From contig CAILEP010000031.1 of the NCBI GenBank assembly GCA_903833275.1, positions 223,401-287,400 of the forward strand: DNA of 64,000 bases. Direction: 5' to 3'. How positions within the stretch are numbered: position 1 is the stretch's first letter; each line of letters begins with the position of its first letter. A program made the translations under genes and the position numbers. Source of the stretch: an uncultured Bdellovibrionales bacterium (lineage in GTDB: Bacteria > Bdellovibrionota > Bdellovibrionia > Bdellovibrionales > UBA1609). The notes below the pieces were generated by a model. That model did not search any database and was not told the origin of the DNA. It saw only the letters and a program-made list of their open reading frames with translations. Positions 45,746 to 55,880 of this stretch are shown here, in pieces.

Positions 45746-46678
45746 ATGTCTGCTTATCCCAAGCGCCTTTTATCAATCAAAGATCTCAATCGAACACAGG
45801 CCAATCGAATTATTGAAGGGGCTTTGCGTGCGAAGAGCCGGCCCCATGCCGCACCAGTGCTCAATGACAGTCAGCCGCCTCGAATTATTGCTCTCGTTAT
45901 TCTTGAGCCATCTACACGAACCCGCATGAATTTTGAAATTGCAGCTCATCGAATTGGAGCTCGCCCGGTGCTGTTTTCAGCGGATGGTCAAACGAGTCTT
46001 GTTAAGGGTGAGAGTGAGCACGAAACTCTAGAAAATATCTTGGCCATGCGCCCCGATCTTTTGGTCGTGCGACACAGCGGCGACGCGCGGGTGACCCAAG
46101 TCATCGAAAGTACACAAATCCCAACGATAAATGCTGGTGACGGTAAAAATGAGCATCCGACCCAAGCCTTGCTTGATGCTGCAACTATATTTGAGAAAAA
46201 AGGCAGAGTCGAAGGGGAGAAAATTGTCTTTATTGGCGACGTTGAGCACAGCCGAGTGGCGCGCTCTGGCCGCCTTCTTTTTGAAATGCTTGGGGCTCAA
46301 GTGGCAGTCTGCGCGCCTCCGTATCTTTTGCCGAATTCAAAAGATTGGGCCCATGTGCAAAAATTTTCTTCAATGGGCGAGGCCCTTGATTGGTCTTCGG
46401 TCTGTATGGGGTTGCGAGTTCAAAAAGAACGGCACCGAAATAAAAACGGCGCCGAGCTTGACCTTTCGGCCTACAGAAAAGATTTTCGAATTGAAAAAAG
46501 AAACCTAAAAAATTTGAAGCCCGATGCGCTCATTATGCATCCGGGGCCATTTGTTGCTGATGAAGATCTGAGCGAAGAGGTTCTCTTAGATCCTCGATGT
46601 GTCATTCACCAACAAGTTACAAACGGCGTTTACATTCGAATGTTATTGCTCTCAGAAATGCTCGAGGGGGCTCAATAA
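45746..46678 (+). CDS. pyrB: Aspartate carbamoyltransferase
   Basis: From ATG 45746 there are 310 residues; an in-frame TTG at 45737 lies in the promoter and is unlikely. The carbamoyl phosphate site EPSTRTRMNFEIAAHRIG and the aspartate-domain motifs HPTQALLDA, MHPGPF and HQQVTNGVYIRM identify ATCase. It makes carbamoyl aspartate, the first committed pyrimidine step. No pyrI is near. No ribosome binding site is seen, consistent with a leaderless message. The stop overlaps the carA start (TAATG). Confidence 0.96.
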   Translation: MSAYPKRLLSIKDLNRTQANRIIEGALRAKSRPHAAPVLNDSQPPRIIALVILEPSTRTRMNFEIAAHRIGARPVLFSADGQTSLVKGESEHETLENILAMRPDLLVVRHSGDARVTQVIESTQIPTINAGDGKNEHPTQALLDAATIFEKKGRVEGEKIVFIGDVEHSRVARSGRLLFEMLGAQVAVCAPPYLLPNSKDWAHVQKFSSMGEALDWSSVCMGLRVQKERHRNKNGAELDLSAYRKDFRIEKRNLKNLKPDALIMHPGPFVADEDLSEEVLLDPRCVIHQQVTNGVYIRMLLLSEMLEGAQ

Positions 46679-47769
46679 TGGCAAATACGGCATCTGCGCT
46701 CTCAGCTAAAGGCTTTTTGATAATTGAGGACGGCCCCAGTTTTGAAGGGGTCTGGCGTGGGGGCACGCCTCAAGCGGGGGAGGTGGTATTCAATACTTCT
46801 CATTCGGGTTACGAAGAAATGGCGACCGACCCCTCTTATTTTTCGCAAATTATTGTGAATACAGCCCCACAGCAGGGCAATTATTCAGTCGATCGAAATT
46901 TTTGGGAGTCTGAGCGAATTTGGATTCGCGGCTTTGTCTGTCTTGAAATTCAAAACTCGGCCCGCGACAGTCACTGGTTGAGTCGATTGAGCGAGGCGCA
47001 CGTACCCGTTTTGACTGACATTGATACCCGCACTCTCGTTCTTTATCTCCGCTCGCAGGGCACCAAGTGGGGGGCGGTGGTTCGCGCTGAGTCCGAGCCC
47101 GAGGCTCGGCTCCAGGCAGGTGAGTTGATGGCCAAAGCGAAGGTAATGGCGCCCGATTGGACGTTGCACGTATGCCGACGCTTTGCCGAAGACATAGTGG
47201 GGCAGAACCCCCGCGGCCCGCGAGTGGCCGTACTCGATTTCGGGGTCAAAGAAAATATTTTGCGCGAATTGAAACTGCGGGTGCGCGAGCTGAGGGTGTT
47301 TCCGTCAAACGCCAGCGCCAATGATATCAAAGCATACAAGCCAGACGGGATACTGCTTTCCAACGGGCCTGGCGACCCGGTTGAGGTCAAAGACGGGCTT
47401 CGCACAGTCAAAGAACTATTGGGGTTTCGTTATATTTTCGGCATCTGCATGGGCCACCAGATATTGAGCCTCGCTTTAGGTGCCCGAACTTATAAGCTTA
47501 AGTTTGGCCATCGTGGCAGCAATCATCCTATTCGCGACGAGCTATTAAAGAAAGTTTATGTGACGAGTCAGAACCATGGTTACAACGTTGATCAGCAGAG
47601 CTTGCCTCCGGGCGTAGAAGTCACTCATATTAATCTAAATGACAAAACGGTGGCCGGCATTGCTCATGCAGACCTGAAATGTATGAGTGTGCAGTTTCAC
47701 CCAGAAAGTCATCCTGGGCCGCATGATTCGGTTGGGTTGTTCGATTATTTTATAAAGCAGATTACATGA
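46678..47769 (+). CDS. carA: Carbamoyl-phosphate synthase small chain
   Basis: The 363-residue glutaminase subunit has the N-terminal CPSase domain (VVFNTSHSGYEEMATDPSYF) and a class I GATase domain with GICMGHQILSLALGA (catalytic Cys) and VQFHPESHPGP. It supplies ammonia to CarB. The ATG at 46678 follows GAGGGGG and overlaps the pyrB stop. The longer upstream frame belongs to shadow sequence in pyrB. Confidence 0.97.
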   Translation: MANTASALSAKGFLIIEDGPSFEGVWRGGTPQAGEVVFNTSHSGYEEMATDPSYFSQIIVNTAPQQGNYSVDRNFWESERIWIRGFVCLEIQNSARDSHWLSRLSEAHVPVLTDIDTRTLVLYLRSQGTKWGAVVRAESEPEARLQAGELMAKAKVMAPDWTLHVCRRFAEDIVGQNPRGPRVAVLDFGVKENILRELKLRVRELRVFPSNASANDIKAYKPDGILLSNGPGDPVEVKDGLRTVKELLGFRYIFGICMGHQILSLALGARTYKLKFGHRGSNHPIRDELLKKVYVTSQNHGYNVDQQSLPPGVEVTHINLNDKTVAGIAHADLKCMSVQFHPESHPGPHDSVGLFDYFIKQIT

Positions 47770-48422
47770 AGTATTATCCACTGATTGATCACTTAATGCA
47801 GTTTTACGCTGCGGGCGAATATGGTTCCGAAGCTGTTCAGGCGAAGAACGAATTTTTCGAGCTGGCGGGTATTTTTGATGGGCAATCCAATTTTTTTGAG
47901 CTTCGCATGGCGCAATTTTCTGATTGGTATTTGTTTTCTCGGGTCATGCCTAAGTTTGGTTTAACTCCGGTCGAGCATTACATGCAAATTCGGCCTGAAA
48001 AGGTTTCGGATGAAGACATGCCTTACTATAAGAACATGTCAGAGCATCGCTTGAGCCTTTTCGAGTTTTTGAAACTAAAGGGCAACGATTTGTATGTTCG
48101 CGACATGTTTTCAAATTATAAACTCGTTATTAAAAATTCACCGGTTATCGATGGTTTCACCAGCGACGAGGTTTTTCAGGGGCGACTGATACCGCACGAA
48201 GACTCGTTTGTTTTCACCATGGCATTTTGCTTTCACCCAAATGATGCGCTGAGCTTCATTCAAAAAGAAGTTAAGATCGTAAAAAAGATGGCGGCAGAAG
48301 AGCAAAAGGCCGCCCGTGAAAAATTAGTTCTTCGACTTTTTCGCATGCGAAATAAATTTGAGCAGTACCGACACGTGGGTATTAAAGAGATTTATTCAAA
48401 CGAATCGAGATTAAGAATCTAA
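47766..48422 (+). CDS. Protein of unknown function encoded between carA and carB
   Basis: The 218-residue protein starts with an ATG overlapping the carA stop (ATGA), so translation is coupled. There is no signal peptide or membrane helix. The sequence is rich in aromatic residues ([28 protein letters not shown]) and ends in a basic helix ([26 protein letters not shown]). I recognise no family. Its sandwich position suggests a role with carbamoyl phosphate synthase or its product, but no function should be assigned. Confidence 0.8.
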   Translation: MKYYPLIDHLMQFYAAGEYGSEAVQAKNEFFELAGIFDGQSNFFELRMAQFSDWYLFSRVMPKFGLTPVEHYMQIRPEKVSDEDMPYYKNMSEHRLSLFEFLKLKGNDLYVRDMFSNYKLVIKNSPVIDGFTSDEVFQGRLIPHEDSFVFTMAFCFHPNDALSFIQKEVKIVKKMAAEEQKAAREKLVLRLFRMRNKFEQYRHVGIKEIYSNESRLRI

Positions 48423-48436
48423 GCGACGGAAGAAAA

Positions 48437-51400
48437 GTGCCAAGACATAAAAATTTGAAAAAAATAGTGATTTTAGGCAGCGGCCCGATCGTAATTGGTC
48501 AAGCCTGCGAATTTGACTATTCGGGGACCCAGGCCTGCAAGGCCCTCATGAAAGAGGGGCTTGAGGTGATCCTGATCAACTCGAACCCGGCCACAATCAT
48601 GACCGACCCTGACATTGCGACACGAGTCTATGTCGAGCCACTTAAAGTGGATTTTATCAAACCGATTCTTGAGAAAGAGCGACCCGACGCAATCATCCCG
48701 ACCCTCGGTGGTCAAACAGCTCTTAATTTAGCCCTTGAACTTGAGAAAAACGGTATCTTGCAGAGCCTTCACATTGAAATGCTTGGGGCCAAAAGTGAAG
48801 TTATACGTGCGGCTGAAGATCGCGAAAAGTTCTGTCGCATCTTAGACGCCGTTGGGGCGCGATATCCGAAATCCACAATGGTGAGAACCTACGAAGAGGC
48901 TCAAGTCGTCGCAGATAAAATGGGTATGCCGCTTGTTCTGCGGCCTAATTTCACGCTGGGCGGCGGCGGTGGCGGCATTGCGTTTTCGCGCGAAGAGTAC
49001 AACTCAAAAATAAATATTGCACTCCATGAAAGCCCAACGTCTGAGGTTTTGGTCGAAGCCAGCATTTGGGGTTGGAAAGAATTTGAACTCGAAATTATGC
49101 GCGATCGCACGGGCACTTTCGTCGTAATCTGCTCAATCGAAAACTTAGACCCGTGCGGCGTTCACACGGGCGACAGCGTCACCGTAGCGCCCCAACAAAC
49201 GTTGAGTGACCGCGATTATCAGGCTATGCGTGACGAGGCTTGCAAAATTGTAAATGCGGTCGGGGTCGAAACCGGCGGCGCAAACATTCAGTTCGCGGTC
49301 CATCCGCAGACGGGCGAGCGGTTCGTGATAGAAATGAACCCGCGGGTCAGTCGTTCTTCAGCACTGGCCAGCAAGGCGACGGGCTTTCCGATTGCCAAAA
49401 TTGCAGCGCTTCTAGCTATAGGCTACACTCTCGATGAAATTCAAAATGACATTACAAAAACGACTCCATCCTGCTACGAGCCGGCCCTTGATTACGTCGT
49501 AACAAAAATCCCTAAATTTGCATTTGAGAAATTTCCCGGCACCAAAGATTCGCTTTCGACCCAAATGAAGAGCGTCGGCGAAGTTATGGCCATTGGCCGA
49601 ACATTTAAAGAGTCATTGCAAAAGGCGATGCTCGCCCTTGAGACCGATGCCCGAGGGTTTACTCCTGTCGAGCTCGCTGAAGATAAATTAAGCCAACCAA
49701 ACAGCGCGCGAATGCTGCATTTAATGCAGGCCTTTCGAAACGGCCTCACAATTGACGAGGTTTTTAAGTTAACCCAAGTCAGCCACTGGTTTTTAGAGCA
49801 GATCTCTGAGCTCGCGCAGTTCGAGAAAAATTTAAGCAGCAGAAAAGAATTGACCGAAGATTTGCTTAAGAGAGCAAAGCGTCTTGGTTTTAGTGATGCG
49901 GCCATTGCACATTGGCGCCAGGTCAAACCCGACGAAATCGCCAATCAACGGCGCCAATTTAATTTGCGACCAACTTTTTTTCAGGTCGACACCTGCGCTG
50001 GCGAATTTCAATCTGAAACGCCATATTTCTATTCAACGTATTGGGGCCCAATCAATAGCCCGCGACCAAAAAATGAAAAGTCTATTCTAGTTTTGGGGAG
50101 TGGCCCAAATCGTATCGGTCAAGGTATCGAATTTGATTACAGTTGTGTTCGCAGTGTAAATCGGTTTAGAGCCGAGGGCTTTAGCGTTGTCATGGTCAAT
50201 TCGAACCCCGAAACTGTTTCTACAGATTATGACACCGCCAATGAGCTTTTTTTCGAACCGCTTACTACTGAGCACGTTACTGAAGTTCTGCGTTTTGTAA
50301 ACCCCCTTGGTTTTGTTGGGCAACTTGGCGGTCAAACGCCAATTAGCATTGCTCCTCATTTAGTTGAGCAAGGGTTTAAAATACTGGGGTCTTCACTTGA
50401 TGCCATCGATTTGGCTGAAGACCGTGGTCGCTTCAACAAGATTTGCGAAGAATTTAAAATCGAAGTGCCGCGCTCAGGCCTGGCCGCAAATATTGACGAT
50501 GCCAAAGAAATTGTGGGTCGTGTGCACTATCCTGTTTTGTGTCGCCCGAGCTACGTGCTGGGCGGTCGTCGTATGGAAATTATCGAAAATGACAGTGAGC
50601 TTGAGAGTTATTTTGAGCGCCATGCGAGTTTTATTTCAAAATCAAATTTATGCCTGGTTGACGAATTTATTGAGCGGGCCCTTGAGGTCGATGTCGACAT
50701 TGTTCGCGGGCGAGATTGGGCTGTTATTGGCGGCATCGTTGAGCACATAGAGGCCGCCGGTGTTCACAGCGGCGATTCAATGGGGGTTATCCCACCGCAG
50801 CGCTTAAAAAATGAAACGGCAATAAAGATCGAAGAGCTTGCGCTCCGGCTCGCTGATCGCTTGGGTATCATTGGCTTTCTGAATCTGCAGCTCGCTGTAA
50901 AAAATGACGTAATCTACATGCTCGAGGCCAACCCGCGCAGTTCACGAAGTGTTCCGTTTATGGTAAAGGCAACTGGCATTCCGTTGGTCGATCTCGGGGC
51001 CCTGGCCATTTTAGGTAAGACTCGAGCTGAAATTAAGCCTGAGCGGTTTAAGTGGCGAGATATTAAGACCGTTTCGGTTAAAGGGGTCGTCTTTCCGTTC
51101 AAGAAATTTTTCGAGGCCGATACGATTTTGGGTCCTGAAATGAAATCCACCGGTGAGACTATGGGTAGGGGCCAGGATTATGCCGAGGCTCTCCTTAAGG
51201 CTTTTATTGCCAGCCATTTGACCTTACCCCAAGGTGGCGAGGTCTTTTTTTCTCTTAGAGAAAAAGACAAAGCAGAGCTTCTTCCCTTGGCTCAAGAATT
51301 ATTGAAAATGGGCTATAGCCTTGCAGCAACGGGCGGGACGGCCGCTTATTTTCGGCAAAATAATGTAATCTGTGAAGAGGTAAAAAAGGTACACGAGGGG

Positions 51401-51631
51401 CGACCGAACTGCGTAGATCGAATTCGCTCGGGGCAGGTGGCTTTTGTGGTCAACACCACGTCGGGCCGCAGGTCGGTAGAAGCGAGTATCGGTATTCGTC
51501 GAAGTTGCATCGATTATTCTATTCCATGCATAACCGAAAGCGATGCGGCTCAGTCTTTTGTCGTGGCGCTGCGGCGGGCAAGAAAAAAAGAATTTGGCGT
51601 GAGCCCCCTGCCTGCGCTGCAGCAGTTTTGA
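48437..51631 (+). CDS. carB: Carbamoyl-phosphate synthase large chain
   Basis: The 1064-residue protein is the usual duplicated structure: two ATP-grasp halves, the first with [18 protein letters not shown] and the second with [17 protein letters not shown], each with the LGGQTA/P motif and NPRxSRSS. A C-terminal MGS-like allosteric domain (about 935-1064; [30 protein letters not shown]) follows. It makes carbamoyl phosphate for pyrimidine and arginine synthesis. GTG start. It ends the pyrimidine group. Confidence 0.98.
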   Translation: MPRHKNLKKIVILGSGPIVIGQACEFDYSGTQACKALMKEGLEVILINSNPATIMTDPDIATRVYVEPLKVDFIKPILEKERPDAIIPTLGGQTALNLALELEKNGILQSLHIEMLGAKSEVIRAAEDREKFCRILDAVGARYPKSTMVRTYEEAQVVADKMGMPLVLRPNFTLGGGGGGIAFSREEYNSKINIALHESPTSEVLVEASIWGWKEFELEIMRDRTGTFVVICSIENLDPCGVHTGDSVTVAPQQTLSDRDYQAMRDEACKIVNAVGVETGGANIQFAVHPQTGERFVIEMNPRVSRSSALASKATGFPIAKIAALLAIGYTLDEIQNDITKTTPSCYEPALDYVVTKIPKFAFEKFPGTKDSLSTQMKSVGEVMAIGRTFKESLQKAMLALETDARGFTPVELAEDKLSQPNSARMLHLMQAFRNGLTIDEVFKLTQVSHWFLEQISELAQFEKNLSSRKELTEDLLKRAKRLGFSDAAIAHWRQVKPDEIANQRRQFNLRPTFFQVDTCAGEFQSETPYFYSTYWGPINSPRPKNEKSILVLGSGPNRIGQGIEFDYSCVRSVNRFRAEGFSVVMVNSNPETVSTDYDTANELFFEPLTTEHVTEVLRFVNPLGFVGQLGGQTPISIAPHLVEQGFKILGSSLDAIDLAEDRGRFNKICEEFKIEVPRSGLAANIDDAKEIVGRVHYPVLCRPSYVLGGRRMEIIENDSELESYFERHASFISKSNLCLVDEFIERALEVDVDIVRGRDWAVIGGIVEHIEAAGVHSGDSMGVIPPQRLKNETAIKIEELALRLADRLGIIGFLNLQLAVKNDVIYMLEANPRSSRSVPFMVKATGIPLVDLGALAILGKTRAEIKPERFKWRDIKTVSVKGVVFPFKKFFEADTILGPEMKSTGETMGRGQDYAEALLKAFIASHLTLPQGGEVFFSLREKDKAELLPLAQELLKMGYSLAATGGTAAYFRQNNVICEEVKKVHEGRPNCVDRIRSGQVAFVVNTTSGRRSVEASIGIRRSCIDYSIPCITESDAAQSFVVALRRARKKEFGVSPLPALQQF

Positions 51632-51663
51632 CCTCTGTTTAAAAACATGCTCCAATAATTTTA

Positions 51664-52542
51664 ATGTCTATCCTTAAAATTGAAAAACTAAATAAATCAT
51701 ACGTTCGTGGTTTTATTCCAAAAACCTATAAGGTCTTGCACGATGTTTCTTTCGAGCTGCCCAGCCGATCGGTAACCGGTTTTTTGGGCGGCAATGGCGC
51801 TGGCAAGACAACGACAATCAAATGTTTGTTGGGTTTAGCTTACCCCGATTCAGGTGAAATTACTTTTTTCGACGGGCAGCCCCTGAGCGAAAATGTTAAG
51901 CGGCGTATCGGCTTTTTGCCCGAGCGCCCTTATTTTTATGAGTATTTGACGGGCGTCGAATTTTTGCGTTTTTATGGTCAACTCTCGGGCACCATGAAAA
52001 AAAATGTTCTTGAAGATCGAATAAACGCCCTTCTTAAAAGGGTTGATCTGTTTCACGCTAAAGACAAGCGCCTGCGAGAGTACTCAAAGGGTATGGTGCA
52101 AAAAATCGGGGTCGCCCAAGCGCTTATTCACGATCCAGAATTGGTTATTCTAGATGAGCCCATGTCGGGCCTTGACCCGGATGGTCGGTTTTACTTGGCC
52201 GAGATTATTCGCGAAGCGGCTAACGAAGGGCGCAGCGTATTTTTCTCGAGTCATTTACTTCCGGATGCCGAGGCGCTTTGTCAGCGGCTTGTTATTTTAA
52301 AGAGCGGCACTATGACCTACCAGGGCCCCCTCGATACGTTTCTGCAGAAAATGGGTGAAGCCGCCATTATTACATTCTTGGCTAGTGGCACCAAGCAAAC
52401 GGTTCGGGTTGAAACCGAGGCTGATTTGCAGACCGAGCTGAGTAAATTGATTCGCCAAGGGGCTTCGATTGAGGCCGTTAAAAAAGATCGAAACCTGGAG
52501 CAAGCGTTTATTAAAATGGGCCTCAGAGGTGATGGCACATGA
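51664..52542 (+). CDS. ABC transporter ATPase, PilH-like
   Basis: The 292-residue ATPase has Walker A GGNGAGKTTT, signature YSKGMVQKIGVAQAL, Walker B LVILDEPMSGLDPDG and the H-loop FFSSHLLPD. The sequence is of the ABC-2 exporter type. Its position directly upstream of a permease, pilD and pilMNOPQ matches pilG-pilH-pilI-pilD-pilM...Q of Myxococcus, where PilGHI is needed for pilus assembly. The assignment to PilH is based on gene order. A PilG-like gene is not seen between carB and here. Confidence 0.85.
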   Translation: MSILKIEKLNKSYVRGFIPKTYKVLHDVSFELPSRSVTGFLGGNGAGKTTTIKCLLGLAYPDSGEITFFDGQPLSENVKRRIGFLPERPYFYEYLTGVEFLRFYGQLSGTMKKNVLEDRINALLKRVDLFHAKDKRLREYSKGMVQKIGVAQALIHDPELVILDEPMSGLDPDGRFYLAEIIREAANEGRSVFFSSHLLPDAEALCQRLVILKSGTMTYQGPLDTFLQKMGEAAIITFLASGTKQTVRVETEADLQTELSKLIRQGASIEAVKKDRNLEQAFIKMGLRGDGT

Positions 52543-53306
52543 AATCAATTTTGGTCATCGCGCAAAATACCTACCGCGAAATTTTTCGAGATCGAATCTT
52601 GTACGGTCTAATGGTCTTTGGGGTTCTTTTGATTTTGTTAAGCTTGGCGCTCGGCGAGCTTTCGTTTTCCGAGCAGTCGAGAATCACAATTAATTTTGGT
52701 TTCACCGCAATTCATATTGGGGCAATGATTCTTTCAATATTTGTTGGCAGTACGCTTGTCGGTCGCGAAATTGAGAAAAAAACAATCATGACGTTGTTGG
52801 TTCGGCCGATTTCGAGAACTCAATTCTTAATCGGTAAGAGTTTAGGTTTGATGGCAGTTATCTTCGCTTCGATTTTAATTCTTGCGCTTGTTTTGTTCGG
52901 CATTCTTGCAACTCTACATCAGTCGTTAAGTTGGGACTTTTTGGTCGGCCTTTACGGGGTTTTTCTTGAGGCCATGCTGCTTTTGGGCGTGACTCTATTT
53001 TTCGGCACGTTTGCTTCGCCGATTCTTTCCGTTTCCTTCTCAATTGGCATTTTTCTGATTGGCCACTGGCTCGATAGCTTAAAGTTTTTTACCGAGAAGA
53101 GCAGTTCTCCGGCGTTTAGATATTTAGGTCGAATTACCAGCCAGGTCGTACCCAATCTTGAATATTTTAATTGGCGAACTTTGTCCATCTACGAAACTAA
53201 GATGCCGTTGAGTCAAGTTCTGATGGCCAGCGCTTATGCCATGGCTTGGTCGGCGCTATTGGTGGCTGCGGCCGCCGCGATTCTCAGAAAGCGCGACTTT
53301 GGTTGA
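52539..53306 (+). CDS. ABC-2 type permease, PilI-like
   Basis: Six membrane segments can be traced over 255 residues (about 20-42, 55-75, 105-130, 140-165, 170-185 and 230-250). The pattern REIEKKTIMTLLVRPISRTQF is common in ABC-2 permeases. Translation is coupled to the ATPase by ATGA overlap. Gene order suggests PilI of the pilus gene set. The substrate is unknown. Confidence 0.83.
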   Translation: MKSILVIAQNTYREIFRDRILYGLMVFGVLLILLSLALGELSFSEQSRITINFGFTAIHIGAMILSIFVGSTLVGREIEKKTIMTLLVRPISRTQFLIGKSLGLMAVIFASILILALVLFGILATLHQSLSWDFLVGLYGVFLEAMLLLGVTLFFGTFASPILSVSFSIGIFLIGHWLDSLKFFTEKSSSPAFRYLGRITSQVVPNLEYFNWRTLSIYETKMPLSQVLMASAYAMAWSALLVAAAAAILRKRDFG

Positions 53307-54096
53307 AAATTTCCATACTCTTTTTCCCTTGGTTTTTTTGGGGTTTGTCGTTGGTGCCCTCTTCGGCAGCTTTGCCAACGTCATTATTTATCGATTGCCG
53401 CGGGGTGAAAGCATTGTTTTTCCGGGTAGCCATTGCTTTCATTGCAAAAAGCCCGTGCCCTGGCATGACAACATCCCACTCTTTGCGTGGTTTTTTTTAG
53501 GCGGTAAATGTCGTAACTGCAAAGCTCCCTATTCGGGTCGTTATGTTCTGGTTGAGTGGATTATGGCCTTTTTGTTCGCCGCAGTTGTTTGTCGAGACGG
53601 CCTTTCGTGGTCGGTTCTCGAACATCTAATTTTCGTTTTTGGCTTAGTCACCGCTAGTTTTATCGATTTCGATCACATGATTTTACCGGACGAATTCACG
53701 CTTTCGGGTATTGTGATTGGCCTCGTTGGCGCGGCACTCAATCCGGATCGCCCGTTTTTACCCGCGCTTTTCGGAGTTCTAGTGGGCGGCGGTTTTCTCT
53801 GGGCTATCGCCGCAATTTATGCGGCCGTTCGCAAACAAGAAGGCATGGGCGGCGGAGATATTAAGCTTCTTGGTTGGATCGGCGCAGTGTTGGGCTGGAC
53901 GTCGGTCCCGTTTGTGGTGATCTCTTCAAGTCTAGTCGGAAGTCTGGTTGGGCTCATTATTATGGCTCAAAAACGCAAGGGCCTTTCTCAGGCCATACCC
54001 TTTGGTCCTTATTTAGCATTTGGCGCGATTTTGTACCTGTTTTTTGGTCAGGACATTAGTGAGGCCTACATTCGACTTTTCATCCCGGCACTCTAG
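53299..54096 (+). CDS. pilD: Prepilin peptidase / N-methyltransferase
   Basis: From TTG 53299 the protein starts at the membrane segment and keeps all family parts: GSFANVIIYRLPRG, the tetracysteine zinc site (CFHCKKPVPWHDN, then CRNCKAPYSGRY), and the two catalytic Asp motifs, FIDFDHMILPDE and GMGGGDIKLLGW. It cleaves and N-methylates type IV prepilins in the inner membrane. The start overlaps the upstream permease gene by eight bases; longer starts lie in the permease frame and look unlike coding. A promoter before pilM follows in a 111-base spacer. Confidence 0.95.
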   Translation: MVENFHTLFPLVFLGFVVGALFGSFANVIIYRLPRGESIVFPGSHCFHCKKPVPWHDNIPLFAWFFLGGKCRNCKAPYSGRYVLVEWIMAFLFAAVVCRDGLSWSVLEHLIFVFGLVTASFIDFDHMILPDEFTLSGIVIGLVGAALNPDRPFLPALFGVLVGGGFLWAIAAIYAAVRKQEGMGGGDIKLLGWIGAVLGWTSVPFVVISSSLVGSLVGLIIMAQKRKGLSQAIPFGPYLAFGAILYLFFGQDISEAYIRLFIPAL

Positions 54097-54120
54097 TCGG
54101 GCTTTCGAAATTTACCCGAA

Positions 54121-54149
54121 TTGACATTTAATGACGCGTTCGATCTAAT
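54121..54149 (+). promoter_or_regulatory. Sigma-70 promoter for pilMNOPQ
   Basis: TTGACA (54121-54126), 17 bases, then TCTAAT (54144-54149). The match to TTGACA is complete and the -10 differs at one position. Predicted leader length is about 50 bases. Confidence 0.65.
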
Positions 54150-54170
54150 CTTTAATAGGATTAACTATTT

Positions 54171-54190
54171 AGCTTCGATGGCTTGAAGCT
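54171..54190 (+). promoter_or_regulatory. Leader hairpin upstream of pilM
   Basis: AGCTTC (54171-54176) pairs with GAAGCT (54185-54190) over an eight-base loop, between the predicted transcription start and pilM. It may affect translation or stability; nothing more can be said. Confidence 0.3.
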
Positions 54191-54207
54191 ATGACAGGTC
54201 AGGGACG

Positions 54208-55263
54208 ATGTTTTCATTTTTAGGCAACAAAAAGCTTATCGGACTCGACATTGGGACAAGCAGTATTAAGATTGCTGAACTCGACGTCGGACGTAAAAAG
54301 AGCACTCTGCTCGCCTTTGGTATCGTGCCAACCCCAGCGCAATCTTTTGCCGGTGGCGACGTAACAAATGCCCAAAGTCTCTCTGAGGCCGTTCGTCAAT
54401 TGATGGCGAAGATAAAAACCAAACGAAATAATGTGGCGGCTGGTCTCGGCGGCACGAGTGTTATCGTAAAGCGCGTCACCATTCCGAAAATGGATGAGAA
54501 ATTAATTCCTGAACAAATTCGTTGGGAAGCCGAACAGTATATCCCTTACGACATAAATGAAGTGAATCTCGGGTTTGAAGTTTTGAAAAAAACTGGAGTA
54601 CCCGCTGAGAACATGGATCTTCTTTTGATCGCTGCTGTACAAGGGCACGTTTTTAAATACGTCGAAGTGATGACAATGTCGGGTTTGAATTGCTCGGTGC
54701 TTGATGTCTCTGGGTTTGCCCTAGCGAACGCGTTCAAATCTAATTATGGCGAGATGGAAGGCCAATGCCTCGCGCTTTTAAATATCGGCGCTGCGGCGAC
54801 CACCATGGTTGTGCTTGATAATGGCGAAATAGTTTTCTGTCGAGACATTCCAGTCGGGGGCCTCAACTATACGGCAGATCTTCAAAAGGCGCTGAGCATC
54901 AGTCAAGAAGAAGCTGAAGGCATCAAGCTGAGCGTCGGCAAAGACCAGGCGGCGCCAGCCGAAGCCCAGGCGATCATTGCAACGACTCACGATATTGTTT
55001 GCGACGAAATTAAAGCGAGCTTTGATTTTTTTCTCAATTCTGCCTATTCACATAACATCACTCGATGTTTTGTTACCGGTGGGGCTTCACGCACAAGTGG
55101 TTTAATCGACCGCTTGTCAAAGGTCGCCCCTTGTGAAAAATTTGATCCGTTTTTTAATCTGACGGTTAGTCCGAAAACTTTTTCGAAAGAATATCTAAAT
55201 CAAATTCGCGATTTCGCCTCTGTTGCAGTTGGATTGGGTTTGCGACAGCAGGGTGACGCATGA
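54208..55263 (+). CDS. pilM: Type IV pilus inner-membrane assembly ATPase-like protein PilM
   Basis: The 351-residue actin-fold protein begins KLIGLDIGTSSIKIAEL (phosphate 1 motif) and has VNIGAAATTMVVLDNGE and FVTGGASRTSGL, the further nucleotide-binding motifs. It sits at the cytoplasmic face, where it binds the PilN N-terminus. The stop overlaps the pilN ATG (ATGA). It forms the first gene of a five-gene overlapping operon. Confidence 0.97.
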   Translation: MFSFLGNKKLIGLDIGTSSIKIAELDVGRKKSTLLAFGIVPTPAQSFAGGDVTNAQSLSEAVRQLMAKIKTKRNNVAAGLGGTSVIVKRVTIPKMDEKLIPEQIRWEAEQYIPYDINEVNLGFEVLKKTGVPAENMDLLLIAAVQGHVFKYVEVMTMSGLNCSVLDVSGFALANAFKSNYGEMEGQCLALLNIGAAATTMVVLDNGEIVFCRDIPVGGLNYTADLQKALSISQEEAEGIKLSVGKDQAAPAEAQAIIATTHDIVCDEIKASFDFFLNSAYSHNITRCFVTGGASRTSGLIDRLSKVAPCEKFDPFFNLTVSPKTFSKEYLNQIRDFASVAVGLGLRQQGDA

Positions 55264-55880
55264 TTAAGGTTAACTTACTTCGCAATCGCGCCGAGGGCAC
55301 ACAGGCCACAAACTCAACCCAAATCGACGGTCTCACCGCACTCGAGGCGCCCGCCGAAACAATGGACGGCTCTGAAGTACGAGAAGTCGCGCTTAAATTA
55401 GTCGTAATTCTTATTTGCACGGCCGGGCTTTGGGGTTACGAAACATATAACGTCGACAGCTTGAAAGAGACAAAAAGACAGCTCGATCAACAAATTTCGG
55501 CAATGCAAACCGAGATCCAAGAAAAGCAACCGATCGCCACAAAGGCAAAAGAGCTGCAGAAAAAAATCAGTAATCTTGAGGGCCGAATCAAGGTCATTAA
55601 GGATCTTTCAAAAACACGATTACGTGAAATTAAAGTCGTCGACTACATTCAAAGTGTTATTCCTGAAAAGCTTTGGCTTACGACCCTCGATATTCGTGAT
55701 GAGAAGGTCAAGCTTGAGGGGTCGACAATGTCGGACGATCAGCTCAATAAATTTATCGAGCTACTCGATGGCAAGTCGTATTTTCAGAACGTAATTTTAC
55801 TCAAGGCCGTTGAGATGAAGACAAAAGAGGGGACAACAAAGAGTTTTGAAATTTCGTCATCGCTAAGGGCAACAGACTAA
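55260..55880 (+). CDS. pilN: Type IV pilus assembly protein PilN
   Basis: The N-terminal motif MIKVNLLRNR is the PilM-binding sequence (consensus INLLPxR, here with R in place of P). A membrane helix (about 44-62) and a coiled coil (LKETKRQLDQQISAMQTEIQ) precede a ferredoxin-like periplasmic domain. About 40 residues separate the binding motif and the membrane helix, longer than in the Pseudomonas protein. It bridges PilM and PilO across the inner membrane. Confidence 0.95.
   Translation: MIKVNLLRNRAEGTQATNSTQIDGLTALEAPAETMDGSEVREVALKLVVILICTAGLWGYETYNVDSLKETKRQLDQQISAMQTEIQEKQPIATKAKELQKKISNLEGRIKVIKDLSKTRLREIKVVDYIQSVIPEKLWLTTLDIRDEKVKLEGSTMSDDQLNKFIELLDGKSYFQNVILLKAVEMKTKEGTTKSFEISSSLRATD

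Noticed and set aside
46597..46677. Longer carA start inside pyrB
   Set aside because: The extra 27 residues are out-of-frame pyrB sequence; ATG 46678 has GAGGGGG and overlaps the pyrB stop as usual for this gene group.
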